In this document: one piece after another, positions 16,438 to 24,784 of the stretch
How positions within the stretch are numbered: the first letter of the stretch is position 1
Layout: the number at the start of each line of letters is the position of its first letter
NCBI GenBank assembly: GCA_033763335.1
Contig: JANRKU010000008.1
Location: 124,001-188,000, forward strand
Length of the DNA: 64,000 bases
DNA from: GCA-2794515 sp033763335
GTDB lineage: Bacteria > Chloroflexota > Anaerolineae > Aggregatilineales > Phototrophicaceae
Direction: 5' to 3'
Notes under the pieces: model-generated
What the model saw: the letters and a program-made list of their open reading frames with translations, nothing else
Database searches by the model: none
Told to the model about the DNA's origin: nothing
Translations under genes and position numbers: made by a program

Positions 16438-17486
16438 CTAAGGCGGTTTTGAATATTTGCGATATATTCTTCGCTGATATCTATCCCAATTGCATAACGA
16501 TTATGATTGAGTGTTGCAAACAGTGTACTACCTGTCCCAACAAATGGGTCTAATATAATGCCGTCTGGTGGACAAGTGGCTAAAATAGGGATACGCAATA
16601 ATTCTTGTGGAAACGACGCATAATGATTGGTATGCCGATTCTTGACCGTATCTTCTGGTACAAGTCGCCAAACATCAGATGGAGCAAACCCTTTTACATC
16701 ACTTTTCATGATGAAAAACCCTTTTTGTTCCAGTTCTCTGGCGCGTCCACTGGTTTTGCTACCATTACCGTGTAATGTCCGTTGATTGCCACGAATCGTC
16801 ATCCGAAAATCTACCACCTGTCCATCACGGATTTGTTGGAGTGTTTCTTCTAGTGCCATTAACGCATTTTGCTTTTCTTGTTCTGTGAGCAAAGTAGAAT
16901 TGGCAATTTGTAAGCGATATTTTTTGCCACTAACCCCTGTGGCTGAAGTCGCATTTTCGCCCGTAGACATCGGCATGAGGCGTGGCTTAATGCGTATACC
17001 ATCCATGTTATAGTAGTAGCGTTGGCTTTTGACAAAATGGAAGATATGCTCATGATTATTTTTCAAACGGTCTGTAACGGGTTGTGTGCCTTTCAGTTTT
17101 TCCCAAATGACATCATTTCGCAAAATCCATCCACTATCTTGCAGGGCTAATGCCACTCGCCATGGGATACCCATCAAATTTTTATTGACATAAGTATCAC
17201 CCAAATTAAGCCATAATGACCCAGATGGTTTTAGGACACGTTGAATTTCGCAAAAAATTTGTGTTAGATGTTGTATATACTCTGGTAATGTTTTTTCTGC
17301 CCCAATAATATTGGAAGTTTGGTCATCATGGATGGCATACTCGCGTAATTGCCAATAGGGAGGCGACGTAATCACACAATCTATGCTATTCGATGGAAAG
17401 TCTTTTAAGGCACAATACGCATCTGATAAAATGGCTGAATAACGGGCTTTTTTTTGAATCACGGCGTGAATAGTAGCGTTTTCCAT
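16422..17486 (-). CDS. Type II DNA methyltransferase (beta class, amino-methyltransferase)
   Basis: This 354-residue protein has the catalytic motif SPPYWQL at 41-47 and the SAM-binding motif DPFVGTGST near 316-324, the reverse order of alpha-class enzymes. That places it in the beta class, which makes N4-methylcytosine or N6-methyladenine; the SPPY motif is more often seen in N4-cytosine enzymes. Between them, residues 150-290 form the target-recognition part. It is convergent with the NotI-like nuclease and should protect the host from it. Genes on either side are housekeeping, so this pair probably came in together. Confidence 0.88.
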   Translation of the reverse strand: MENATIHAVIQKKARYSAILSDAYCALKDFPSNSIDCVITSPPYWQLREYAIHDDQTSNIIGAEKTLPEYIQHLTQIFCEIQRVLKPSGSLWLNLGDTYVNKNLMGIPWRVALALQDSGWILRNDVIWEKLKGTQPVTDRLKNNHEHIFHFVKSQRYYYNMDGIRIKPRLMPMSTGENATSATGVSGKKYRLQIANSTLLTEQEKQNALMALEETLQQIRDGQVVDFRMTIRGNQRTLHGNGSKTSGRARELEQKGFFIMKSDVKGFAPSDVWRLVPEDTVKNRHTNHYASFPQELLRIPILATCPPDGIILDPFVGTGSTLFATLNHNRYAIGIDISEEYIANIQNRLSYVLF

Positions 17487-17629
17487 AACTTGTACCCATA
17501 AATGTTTGCTTGAAAATTAATCGTAGCACAAAAGTGCTTTGTGGGCAATTATGAGACATTTAAGCATTTTTTTACGTAGATAAGTTACAATAGAGAAAAG
17601 TTAACATCACACAAGACAAGGCGTGTTAC

Positions 17630-18451
17630 ATGATTCGCTTTAAGGTCAAAAAACAAAATTATGCGTGGTTGGGTGGGCTAGGGTTGCTCACCGTTTTCGC
17701 GTTGCTCTCCCCCAATATCAGCCCATTGGCGGGAATTTTATTCATTGGGGCATTGGGTGTCGCCATTGCAGGTACATTGATGGATATAAACGAATCACAA
17801 AATGCCATCAAATCTATCTCAGAACGGGTAGCACGGAGTCGGTCTGGTCAAAGCCCACAGGCACAAGAAGCCGAAGCTCGTGCCAAAAATCGCCCACAAT
17901 ATCGCCCTACCGCTATTCGTATGATGGATATTGGCATTATTGCCACTCAAACCAGTGATGAAGGCATTTCTATGCGCCGTGCGCGGGTGGTATCGAAAGA
18001 TGATGATGGTATACGCCCATTCATCACATTGAGTGTCCCATCAAATATGGTAGATAGACAAGCCACGATTCGCTTTGAAATGACAGACCATAGCGGGAAA
18101 GACCAATATATTCACGAAATGCGCGTATTTTTACGTGATGGCGATATGAACATCCTCGCAGAAAATCACCTGCCGATGATGGATAATGCCCGTATCACAG
18201 GCATGGGTGAATGGGATTTGCGCGTATATGTAGATGGCAATCTGATGGGGGTTCACGATTTTAATCATACCCTATCGCAATTTGAACGCCGCCAACGCTT
18301 ATCTGGCAACAAGCAACAACCTATGATTGAATCGGATGGCGAGGTTATTCGTGCCGAAAAACGCCTACGGGCAGAAGATTTGAATGTTCCCCTCAGCTTA
18401 GAGGAACTCATTCGTCAACAATCAGATAAAAAACAAGGGAGTGTGAAATAA
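17630..18451 (+). CDS. Membrane protein, paralogue 1 of a tandem trio
   Basis: This 273-residue protein has two N-terminal membrane helices (about 13-29 and 33-50), a charged linker rich in Gln, Arg and Ala, and a soluble C-terminal domain. The domain shares clear blocks with the next two genes: MDIGIIA, a GIRPFITLSV strand, RFEMTDHSGK, WDLRVYVDGNLMGVHDFNH, a DGE motif, and a closing PLSLEELI helix. It looks like a beta-sandwich but I do not recognise a named family. It is the most divergent of the three. TACAAT upstream could be its -10 box. Confidence 0.8.
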   Translation: MIRFKVKKQNYAWLGGLGLLTVFALLSPNISPLAGILFIGALGVAIAGTLMDINESQNAIKSISERVARSRSGQSPQAQEAEARAKNRPQYRPTAIRMMDIGIIATQTSDEGISMRRARVVSKDDDGIRPFITLSVPSNMVDRQATIRFEMTDHSGKDQYIHEMRVFLRDGDMNILAENHLPMMDNARITGMGEWDLRVYVDGNLMGVHDFNHTLSQFERRQRLSGNKQQPMIESDGEVIRAEKRLRAEDLNVPLSLEELIRQQSDKKQGSVK

Positions 18452-18455
18452 CCCC

Positions 18456-19298
18456 ATGTGGTTTTTTTGGTGGAATGGACAGGGCGGTGGTGCAAGATTT
18501 ATATGGTGGTTTTTCATCATATTTTTTGCCTTCAATTTTTTCATGCGCGGATTTTTGCCGATGGTGATACTTGCTGTCATGGCATTTATGATGATTCGTG
18601 CTATGCGTGGGGTATCTGAACTCACGGGGGATGAATCATCACGACGCAGACGCACCCCCTATACATCATCACGCCGTGTTCAGGTTGGGGAACGTCCAAG
18701 CACCGTCATTATGCCTACACGGATGCCAGAGCCAGAAGATACTGCCCAAGAACATGCTATCATGGCGGCGCGTGCTGTGGGGATTAATCCACAAACGGCT
18801 TCTATCACCCCAATTGATATTGGTATGATTGCCTATGATGCCGATGAGACCACCGTTCACCGCACTTGGCGCATTGCCGAAGATGCCGATGCGCTTCAAC
18901 CCTTCGTCAATTTGCGCGTCAAACAAGCCGCACGCGGACGCTTGCGCTTTGAAGTACGCGATGATAAAGGGCAAATGGTCTTTTTCTATGAGCGCGATTA
19001 TTCTTTCTCTGTGGGCGAAAATCTGATTATGCCCCCTGCCCGTATGCCGATTGACCAATCATCAGATAAAAGTGGCGTATGGACATTGCGCGTTTTGGGC
19101 GATAATTTGCCATTGGCTGAACATCGTTTTGAATGGCACGAAGCAGGTAGCACCGATTTTGAGGGGACAATCGGCGCAGATGGCGAAATCAGCGATGAGA
19201 TGCGTGTGGCGCTTGCCCGTACCCGCCTAGACCGCATGAGCCTAGACGAATTGTTGAATGATGAAGGGGATGAATCCGCCAAAAAGCAAGGACGGTGA
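18456..19298 (+). CDS. Membrane protein, paralogue 2 of a tandem trio
   Basis: This 280-residue protein begins with aromatic, Gly-rich MWFFWWNGQGGGARF and two membrane segments (about 14-30 and 34-50). Its soluble domain runs from about 110: IDIGMIAYD, LQPFVNLRVKQAARGRLRFE, RDDKGQMVFFYERDYSF, GENLIMPPARMPI, GVWTLRVLGDNLPLAEHRFEW, a DGEIS motif and the MSLDELL terminal helix. It starts 4 bases after the previous stop and is followed by paralogue 3 after 4 bases, so the trio is an operon. Function unknown. Confidence 0.8.
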   Translation: MWFFWWNGQGGGARFIWWFFIIFFAFNFFMRGFLPMVILAVMAFMMIRAMRGVSELTGDESSRRRRTPYTSSRRVQVGERPSTVIMPTRMPEPEDTAQEHAIMAARAVGINPQTASITPIDIGMIAYDADETTVHRTWRIAEDADALQPFVNLRVKQAARGRLRFEVRDDKGQMVFFYERDYSFSVGENLIMPPARMPIDQSSDKSGVWTLRVLGDNLPLAEHRFEWHEAGSTDFEGTIGADGEISDEMRVALARTRLDRMSLDELLNDEGDESAKKQGR

Positions 19299-19302
19299 CC
19301 TA

Positions 19303-20151
19303 ATGGGGAATTTTAGGCGGGAAAAATCGCAAAGTAGCTATATAAATAAGTACATCCGGTATGCTCCTAATATTGTGGCTATATTAGCGACTGTTTTTCT
19401 TTTCTTAGTTTTGATTCATACGGTGCCAATAGTCGCGCTTTTCTTTTTAATTACAGGCACTATTGGATTAGGTCTTAAAGCATTTGAAATTGATACTAAA
19501 ATCAATCCTAAGATATTTTTTTCCGAAGAATATGATAATGATGCCCAACTTGCGCCAAAAGCACATTTAATTAGCTTATCCCCTGTGCCAGATATTCAAG
19601 AAATTGCCCAATCTCATGCACTCGATGCTGTTCAAGCGGTAGACATCAATCCCAATTGGGCATCATTATTGCCACTTGATATTGGCTTTATTGGATTTGT
19701 CCTCAACAAACCGACCATCTATCGGATTACCCCTATTCCTAGCACGATTAATGCCATACAGCCTTTCGTAAAATTGCGTGCGCGACATGCCACCAAGAAA
19801 CAAGTGCGGTTTGATATTCAAGATGATAAAGGGGCAGTGGTTTTTCGCTTTGAGCGCCAATATAAACTCCGCATTGGCGAAAATCTGATAACACCGCCTT
19901 CGCGGATGCCTATTTTATTAGATTCACCCGTCAATGGGTTGTGGAAATTATGCCTTTGGGTGAATGATGAGCCATTGGCAGAGCATCGCTTTGGTTGGGA
20001 AACGCCATCTGGTGGAATCGTGATGATGCCAGTGAGTCAAGATGGGGAAATTAGCGAAGAACTCACATCTGAATTTGAAGCATACATGGATGAAATGAGC
20101 CTAGAGGAATTGCTTGGTAATGGTGACCAATTGTCACAAAAAAAGAATTAG
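19303..20151 (+). CDS. Membrane protein, paralogue 3 of a tandem trio
   Basis: This 282-residue protein has membrane helices at about 20-39 and 42-58. Its soluble domain is closest to paralogue 2: LDIGFIGFV, IQPFVKLRARHATKKQVRFD, QDDKGAVVFRFERQYKL, GENLITPPSRMPI, LWKLCLWVNDEPLAEHRFGW, DGEIS and MSLEELL. The start at 19303 is chosen over an in-frame upstream start at 19258 because the latter would lie inside paralogue 2. It overlaps the 3' end of the convergent gene by 4 bases. Its codon use seems more AT-rich than that of its neighbours. Confidence 0.78.
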   Translation: MGNFRREKSQSSYINKYIRYAPNIVAILATVFLFLVLIHTVPIVALFFLITGTIGLGLKAFEIDTKINPKIFFSEEYDNDAQLAPKAHLISLSPVPDIQEIAQSHALDAVQAVDINPNWASLLPLDIGFIGFVLNKPTIYRITPIPSTINAIQPFVKLRARHATKKQVRFDIQDDKGAVVFRFERQYKLRIGENLITPPSRMPILLDSPVNGLWKLCLWVNDEPLAEHRFGWETPSGGIVMMPVSQDGEISEELTSEFEAYMDEMSLEELLGNGDQLSQKKN

Positions 20152-21278
20152 CGCACCTGCACAAAATTGACCACTGCCACATTTTGGTCACATTCTTCAC
20201 GGGTGATGATTTGAAATGGCTCAGAAACGGGCGTATTGCTACTATCGAATAATTGAATCCGATAACTACGGATACGTGGGGTGCTACCCAATGCCAATTC
20301 AAACCCGCCTGCCCCTAAATTCAGCGATGACCCACTATTCACTACCACATTGAGGCGTGTCGGTTCTTCAATATCCACAATTTGTACCGCATAGCCATCG
20401 AGTGGCTCATTATTGAGTCCTGTCACCGTCCCTGCAATACTCGACCAGTTGCAATCACGCCCATTGGCATTGGGGATATATAACACACCCGCATTGCTAA
20501 TCATGAAGGGTTTATCTCCTGTGGGGGTATCCAGTGGCTGGATAACGATGGGTTGATTATTTTGTAGCGGGGTAATGGGTGTTGGTGTGGCAGAATTGCC
20601 AGTTTGTGATGAAAATTGGGCGGTAGCGGTTTGGTCGGCATAATAACGTGCCAATGCCTCAGCATCAGGTGTCCATGTTACTTCAACAAATGTGGTCGCA
20701 GGGGGCAATGGATTAAGCGGTGTCCATGGGTCACGCCAAATGCTGACGAATATGACCCCTAGCGCGATTGTGCCAATCATAAACCCCAATGCCAATACAT
20801 CATGATACCATTTGCCATAGCCAAAACGATGTTTGCGCCCTGTTGGCTGTGGTGCTGGTGGGCTGATTGGCTTTGGTGCTGGCGGGTTATCTTGTACTGG
20901 CGAAAAAGAAAGTGGTGGATAGCGTTCTGATGTATCCACTTTGGGGAGTGCTATTTTTGGGACGGGTGGCGTGCTTGGGATAGGTGCTGGTACAGTCACA
21001 GGGGGGACGGGTGTCTGTTTGGTATCTTCTACAGCAAAGACCTCATCCCCCAACCGCGCTAAATCGGCTAAATCTGCCCCAAAATCCAATGATAATGGCT
21101 CTGTGGGCATCTCTGGCAAGGTTAGCTGTGTATCTTCAACCAGTCCCTCATTGGGACGGGTATCACCCGCCTCATCCCCTTCTATAGGAAAGAGTGAGGC
21201 GGGCTTATCCAGTTCTTTTTTGCGGTCTTTGCGACCAACACGGCGAATATTGCCCGTGAGGTTATCATCATCACCCAT
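20148..21278 (-). CDS. Single-pass membrane protein with extracytoplasmic beta domain
   Basis: This 376-residue protein has a cytoplasmic half of about 170 residues rich in acidic residues and Pro. One membrane helix, HDVLALGFMIGTIALGVIFV, follows at about 175-195, then a Thr/Pro linker. The C-terminal extracytoplasmic domain (about 255-376) starts around FMISNAGVLYIPNANGRDC. That domain is homologous to the end of the next gene upstream: both have PNAN, C-W, a GTVTGL/GSVLQQDG-like strand and a final Cys followed by NF/RFIQ. The two cysteines probably form a disulfide. Function unknown; possibly part of an envelope complex with its operon mates. Confidence 0.78.
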   Translation of the reverse strand: MGDDDNLTGNIRRVGRKDRKKELDKPASLFPIEGDEAGDTRPNEGLVEDTQLTLPEMPTEPLSLDFGADLADLARLGDEVFAVEDTKQTPVPPVTVPAPIPSTPPVPKIALPKVDTSERYPPLSFSPVQDNPPAPKPISPPAPQPTGRKHRFGYGKWYHDVLALGFMIGTIALGVIFVSIWRDPWTPLNPLPPATTFVEVTWTPDAEALARYYADQTATAQFSSQTGNSATPTPITPLQNNQPIVIQPLDTPTGDKPFMISNAGVLYIPNANGRDCNWSSIAGTVTGLNNEPLDGYAVQIVDIEEPTRLNVVVNSGSSLNLGAGGFELALGSTPRIRSYRIQLFDSSNTPVSEPFQIITREECDQNVAVVNFVQVR

Positions 21279-21281
21279 AGA

Positions 21282-22277
21282 TTAACGGTCTCTGGTTTGG
21301 ATAAAACGTAACACGGCACGATTTTTGGCACAATCTCCGGGGAAGGTGACGCGAATATTATCTGAAATTGGCGTACCACCCACAGATTCTACGCGCACAA
21401 AATAAGAGCGTGTATTGAGGACATTGGAAATTGGCACTTCCCAACCCGAAATTTCGCCAAAGGTGGTATTTGACCCTGTATTTGCCACGTTTTCAAAATC
21501 GCCTGTATCGCTAAATACGCGGATGACATATTGCTCGACCACAGGTTGTCCGTCTTGTTGTAACACACTGCCACTAACACCTGTCCATGCACATCCCGCC
21601 GCATTTGCATTGGGCAGGAATTCAATTTCACTCCGCAAAGCGAAAAGGAAGGGGGAGAGGGTTGGCGGTAGGGTCGGTGTTGGACCTGTCGGCGTTTCTG
21701 TGGGTTGGGGTGTCGGACTCACCGATGGCGTTGGGGTCATGCTAGGGGTATCGGTAGGACCTGGTGTATTGGTAATGGTGGGTGTGAGCGATGGGGTATA
21801 GGTGGCGGTAATGGTGGCAGTTGGGGTAGATGTAGGGGTTGGTGTGCCAACAATTTGCAACGCCGCTCTATCGCCCACGAAACGGGCAGAAGTTGGCGAT
21901 GATGGAATCCAGCCAGACCCGCCATCGGGTAAGCGTACCTGATACCAATCACCATTCACCGTTACCCCAATAATTTCGAGGGTTGTGCCTTCTGTAAATT
22001 GCCCCACGATTTCCGATGAAAAATCGGGTTGAATATAAACAGATACCGACCCAGCTACCTGTGCTTGTGGTGTGGCGGGGGTGAACGATGGTGTGATAGT
22101 AGGTGTTAGGGTGTCGGTTGGCAAAACAATCGGTGTTGGGAGTGATGCGATATCCAGCACTTCTTCTGGTGCTGGTTGCAACATCAAGACGACCACCACG
22201 GCAATTGTCCCCATGGCGAGGATAAAAAATAGTAAACTGAGAAAATTATAAAGCCCTGTGGCGCTCGATTTTTGCAT
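21282..22277 (-). CDS. Membrane-anchored SH3b-domain protein
   Basis: This 331-residue protein has a membrane anchor at about 10-33, a Thr/Pro spacer, and an SH3b domain at about 80-145 (SVSVYIQPDFSSEIVGQF, GDWYQVRLPDGGSGWI). A second long Thr/Pro spacer follows, then a C-terminal beta domain (about 215-331) shared with the downstream gene. SH3b domains often bind cell-wall glycans or peptides. The N-terminal 30 residues are nearly a copy of the 34-residue peptide encoded just upstream. Gaps to the neighbours are 3 and 7 bases. Confidence 0.82.
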   Translation of the reverse strand: MQKSSATGLYNFLSLLFFILAMGTIAVVVVLMLQPAPEEVLDIASLPTPIVLPTDTLTPTITPSFTPATPQAQVAGSVSVYIQPDFSSEIVGQFTEGTTLEIIGVTVNGDWYQVRLPDGGSGWIPSSPTSARFVGDRAALQIVGTPTPTSTPTATITATYTPSLTPTITNTPGPTDTPSMTPTPSVSPTPQPTETPTGPTPTLPPTLSPFLFALRSEIEFLPNANAAGCAWTGVSGSVLQQDGQPVVEQYVIRVFSDTGDFENVANTGSNTTFGEISGWEVPISNVLNTRSYFVRVESVGGTPISDNIRVTFPGDCAKNRAVLRFIQTRDR

Positions 22278-22284
22278 AGTTAAT

Positions 22285-22389
22285 TTATCCCGATATGAGT
22301 CTTACTGCAACAAAAGTTCCCCAACCAACGGTGAGCAATAAAAAGACGATGCTCAACAGATTATAGAGACGTGCTTGTGATTTTTTCAT
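22285..22389 (-). CDS. 34-residue membrane peptide
   Basis: The ORF encodes MKKSQARLYNLLSIVFLLLT and ends VGWGTFVAVRLISG: one membrane helix with a positively charged start. AAGGAAA lies 7 bases before the ATG. It sits between the PpiC-like gene (15-base gap) and the SH3b gene (7-base gap), all on one strand, so it is very likely translated. Its sequence resembles the first 34 residues of the SH3b protein (shared K-S, LYN, L-S pattern). It is therefore a stand-alone copy of that anchor, which may pair with it in the membrane. Confidence 0.78.
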   Translation of the reverse strand: MKKSQARLYNLLSIVFLLLTVGWGTFVAVRLISG

Positions 22390-22404
22390 ACTCAAATTTC
22401 CTTA

Positions 22405-23328
22405 CTAATTCAAAAAGCGTTCGATAGTGGCGGCTTCATATTGGCTATTGAGCCACGTTTCAAATTGATTTTGGCTATCTTGTACACTTTCGCTATCAGA
22501 GCTGGCGCGGGTGCGCGTCTCTAACACTTCCACTATATGATACCCCAAATCGGTGAGAAAGGGGTCACTAATTGTATTCAGTGGCAAGGATAACGCGAAT
22601 TCTGCCAGTTGTGGCACAATTAGCACATCGGCTGTGAACCATCCCAAATCACCACCTTGCTCACGGGTGGTCACATCTTTGGAATATTCCGCCGCCATTT
22701 GCCCAAATTCGGCATCGCCTGCGCGTAACAAGGTCGCCAGAGATTGCGCCAAACCTTCTTCATCCACCAAAATATGACGGGCATGAATTTCGATTACATC
22801 GCTGGTGGTGGGTTGGATAATTTGTGCCTGCACCTTTTGGGTGATGAGGCTATCACGGGTGATAAGGCGATACTCTTCTTCGCTCTCAAATAGATTTTCT
22901 GCCAGCCATGCTTGCCATGCCACATCATCTGGCACAAGGGTGCGGAGTTGGGCGATTTCTGCCGAAATTTCTTCTTCAGAGACCGTAATCCCCATTTGGG
23001 CGGCGGCTTGGTTGATGAGTGTTTGCTCTATGAGTGTATTCAGCACCAATTCTGCAAACGCATCATAACTGGTGGTTGCGCCCAAGATGGCATTACGCGC
23101 CAATGCGCGGTCAAATTGAACTTGAGTGATTTCTTCATTATTGACCCGTGCCACAATGGGAACACCATTGCTATTGAGGGGCAAAGCGGGTTCTAAGGAT
23201 TGGGCAGACAGGGTCTCTGCGGGGCGGGTGATGGGTGGTGGCGTGGATGTCCCGCTTGAGCATCCGACAAGGGCAAACAAAACAAGGAGTATCATGACCC
23301 CAATGATGTGACGATAACGCAGTATCAC
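22405..23328 (-). CDS. PpiC-type peptidyl-prolyl isomerase lipoprotein
   Basis: This 307-residue protein is exported and lipid-anchored: a hydrophobic signal ends in the lipobox LVGC at about residue 23. A SurA/PrsA-like N-terminal domain follows (about 50-170). The parvulin domain at about 180-285 carries HARHILVDEEG, FGQMAAEYSKD, GGDLGWF and a GYHIVEVLE ending. PrsA-like foldases help secreted proteins fold outside the membrane. A GTG start at 23328 is chosen because AAAGGA lies 7 bases before it. It is first in a four-gene operon of exported or membrane proteins, for which it may be the dedicated foldase. Confidence 0.88.
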   Translation of the reverse strand: MILRYRHIIGVMILLVLFALVGCSSGTSTPPPITRPAETLSAQSLEPALPLNSNGVPIVARVNNEEITQVQFDRALARNAILGATTSYDAFAELVLNTLIEQTLINQAAAQMGITVSEEEISAEIAQLRTLVPDDVAWQAWLAENLFESEEEYRLITRDSLITQKVQAQIIQPTTSDVIEIHARHILVDEEGLAQSLATLLRAGDAEFGQMAAEYSKDVTTREQGGDLGWFTADVLIVPQLAEFALSLPLNTISDPFLTDLGYHIVEVLETRTRASSDSESVQDSQNQFETWLNSQYEAATIERFLN

Positions 23329-23447
23329 AAATAAATCCTTTGATGATGTTAGATAATCACTGCTATTATGCAATTGGTTAGGCTTTGTGGCAAGTCGAGA
23401 TTAAAAAATGCTATAATAACGCTATATCAACAGCGAGGAGAAACCCA

Positions 23448-24641
23448 ATGCCCAACTGGACAACTTTCGAGGCATTTCTGAAAGAAGCACAAACACTACC
23501 CGCCGATAAACGGCAATCCTTAGTAGATGACCTGTTACGAGAACGCATTTACTGGCCCTGGGTGAATGGCAATATGGTCACATTCATTTATTCCGCACCC
23601 AACACCGTCCGCGTTGCGTTGAATCTCGATACCATCAAAACAGACCCCCCATTCGCGCCCATGCAACGGCTCGAAGGCACAAGCCTGTTTTATGTCACCC
23701 GACAATTTGAGCGTGATGATTTGCTCGATTATTTATTGGCAATCAACGACCCCATGACCCCTTTGGCGCAGGAACGGGATATTGTTCGGCGCATAGACCA
23801 ATATTGGCGCACAGACCCGCGTAATCCCGCCAAAATTAGCACAGGTCAAGCCGATGTCTCGGTGGTACGGCTAGAAAATGCCCGCCCTTTCCCCGATTGG
23901 AGCAAATTCAATCGTGTGCCACGCGGAAAAATCCATAACCATACCATCAGTAGCAAGCAATTGAACTTCACAGACCGCCAATTATGGGTCTATACCCCAC
24001 CCGATTATGACGATACCTTTGATAAAGAATATCCCATGCTCATCTTGCAAGATGGTCAATGGATGTTTGGTGCGTTGCAAATCCCCCAAATGGCAGATGC
24101 GCTCATCAAACACGGGGTATTAGAACCCCTCATCATTGTGAGCAAGCATAGTGGCAATCAACAAGACCGCAATAAAAATTATGTCAGCAACGACAAACAT
24201 TATAATTACCTGATGTTGGAATTATTGCCCTTTATGCAAGCCAATTACCGCGTAGATGCCACGAATTTGGGCATTGGTGGGGTATCTGTTGGCGCGATTG
24301 CGGCGGCACATGCGGCGCTCAAAAATCCTGCCGTCTTTGAACGCCTGATTATGGTATCGCCCCCATTGGGCAAAGGCATTGCCCAAGACCAATTACGCCA
24401 ATATAAAGAACGGTTTGAAAAAGCCAAAAAATTGCCAGAGCGCATTTTCCAAGCCGTTGGGCGTTATGAATCGAAATCACGCTTTTTATTGCCCGCACAA
24501 GTGCTGAATAGTGTGTTGAGCAAGCGTGAAGATGTCGCCTATCACTATAGCGAAATAGGTAGTGGTCATGGGTTGGTGGCATTTCGGAGCATTTTCCCAG
24601 AAGCGTTGCAATGGGCATTTCCGGGCAAAGCAGGGGTGTAA
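23448..24641 (+). CDS. Esterase of the Fes/D family (alpha/beta hydrolase)
   Basis: This 397-residue protein has an N-terminal beta domain (about 35-135) like the one before Fes-type esterases, and a C-terminal alpha/beta hydrolase domain. The latter shows RQLWVYTPPDYDD, YPMLILQDGQWMF, the nucleophile elbow GGVSVGAIAA (Ser about 286), and a late HGLVAF segment for the catalytic His. Fes-type enzymes hydrolyse siderophore esters, but related ones act on other esters; no siderophore genes are nearby. No signal peptide is seen. GAGGAG lies 8 bases before the ATG and TATAAT at 23411-23416 is a likely -10 box. Confidence 0.82.
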   Translation: MPNWTTFEAFLKEAQTLPADKRQSLVDDLLRERIYWPWVNGNMVTFIYSAPNTVRVALNLDTIKTDPPFAPMQRLEGTSLFYVTRQFERDDLLDYLLAINDPMTPLAQERDIVRRIDQYWRTDPRNPAKISTGQADVSVVRLENARPFPDWSKFNRVPRGKIHNHTISSKQLNFTDRQLWVYTPPDYDDTFDKEYPMLILQDGQWMFGALQIPQMADALIKHGVLEPLIIVSKHSGNQQDRNKNYVSNDKHYNYLMLELLPFMQANYRVDATNLGIGGVSVGAIAAAHAALKNPAVFERLIMVSPPLGKGIAQDQLRQYKERFEKAKKLPERIFQAVGRYESKSRFLLPAQVLNSVLSKREDVAYHYSEIGSGHGLVAFRSIFPEALQWAFPGKAGV

Positions 24642-24654
24642 TGGCATATCATTT

Positions 24655-24758
24655 TGTGGCTGACATACGAGCCTAAAGGCTCTAGTACAGCCATTACACC
24701 ACCTAAACAGGCAGACGTGTAATGGCTGACTAGCACGCGAGTGCGTATGTCAGCCACA
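24655..24758. repeat. Paired-hairpin intergenic element, copy 2
   Basis: A 104-bp element with TGTGGCTGACATACG at one end and its complement at the other. The halves pair as GGCTGAC/GTCAGCC-type stems, with apical stems GAGCC/GGCTC and GCAC/GTGC. The middle holds AGCCATTACAC and GTGTAATGGCT, a third inverted repeat. Relative to copy 1, the outer stem has changed on both strands (GGCGGAC to GGCTGAC) so pairing is kept. Confidence 0.88.
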
Positions 24759-24784
24759 GCCACAAAACGACCTTAAGCAAGTTG

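Noticed and set aside
22405..23373. Upstream start at 23373 for the PpiC-like lipoprotein
   Set aside because: It would add 15 residues before the signal peptide; the GTG at 23328 has a ribosome site and a normal signal sequence.
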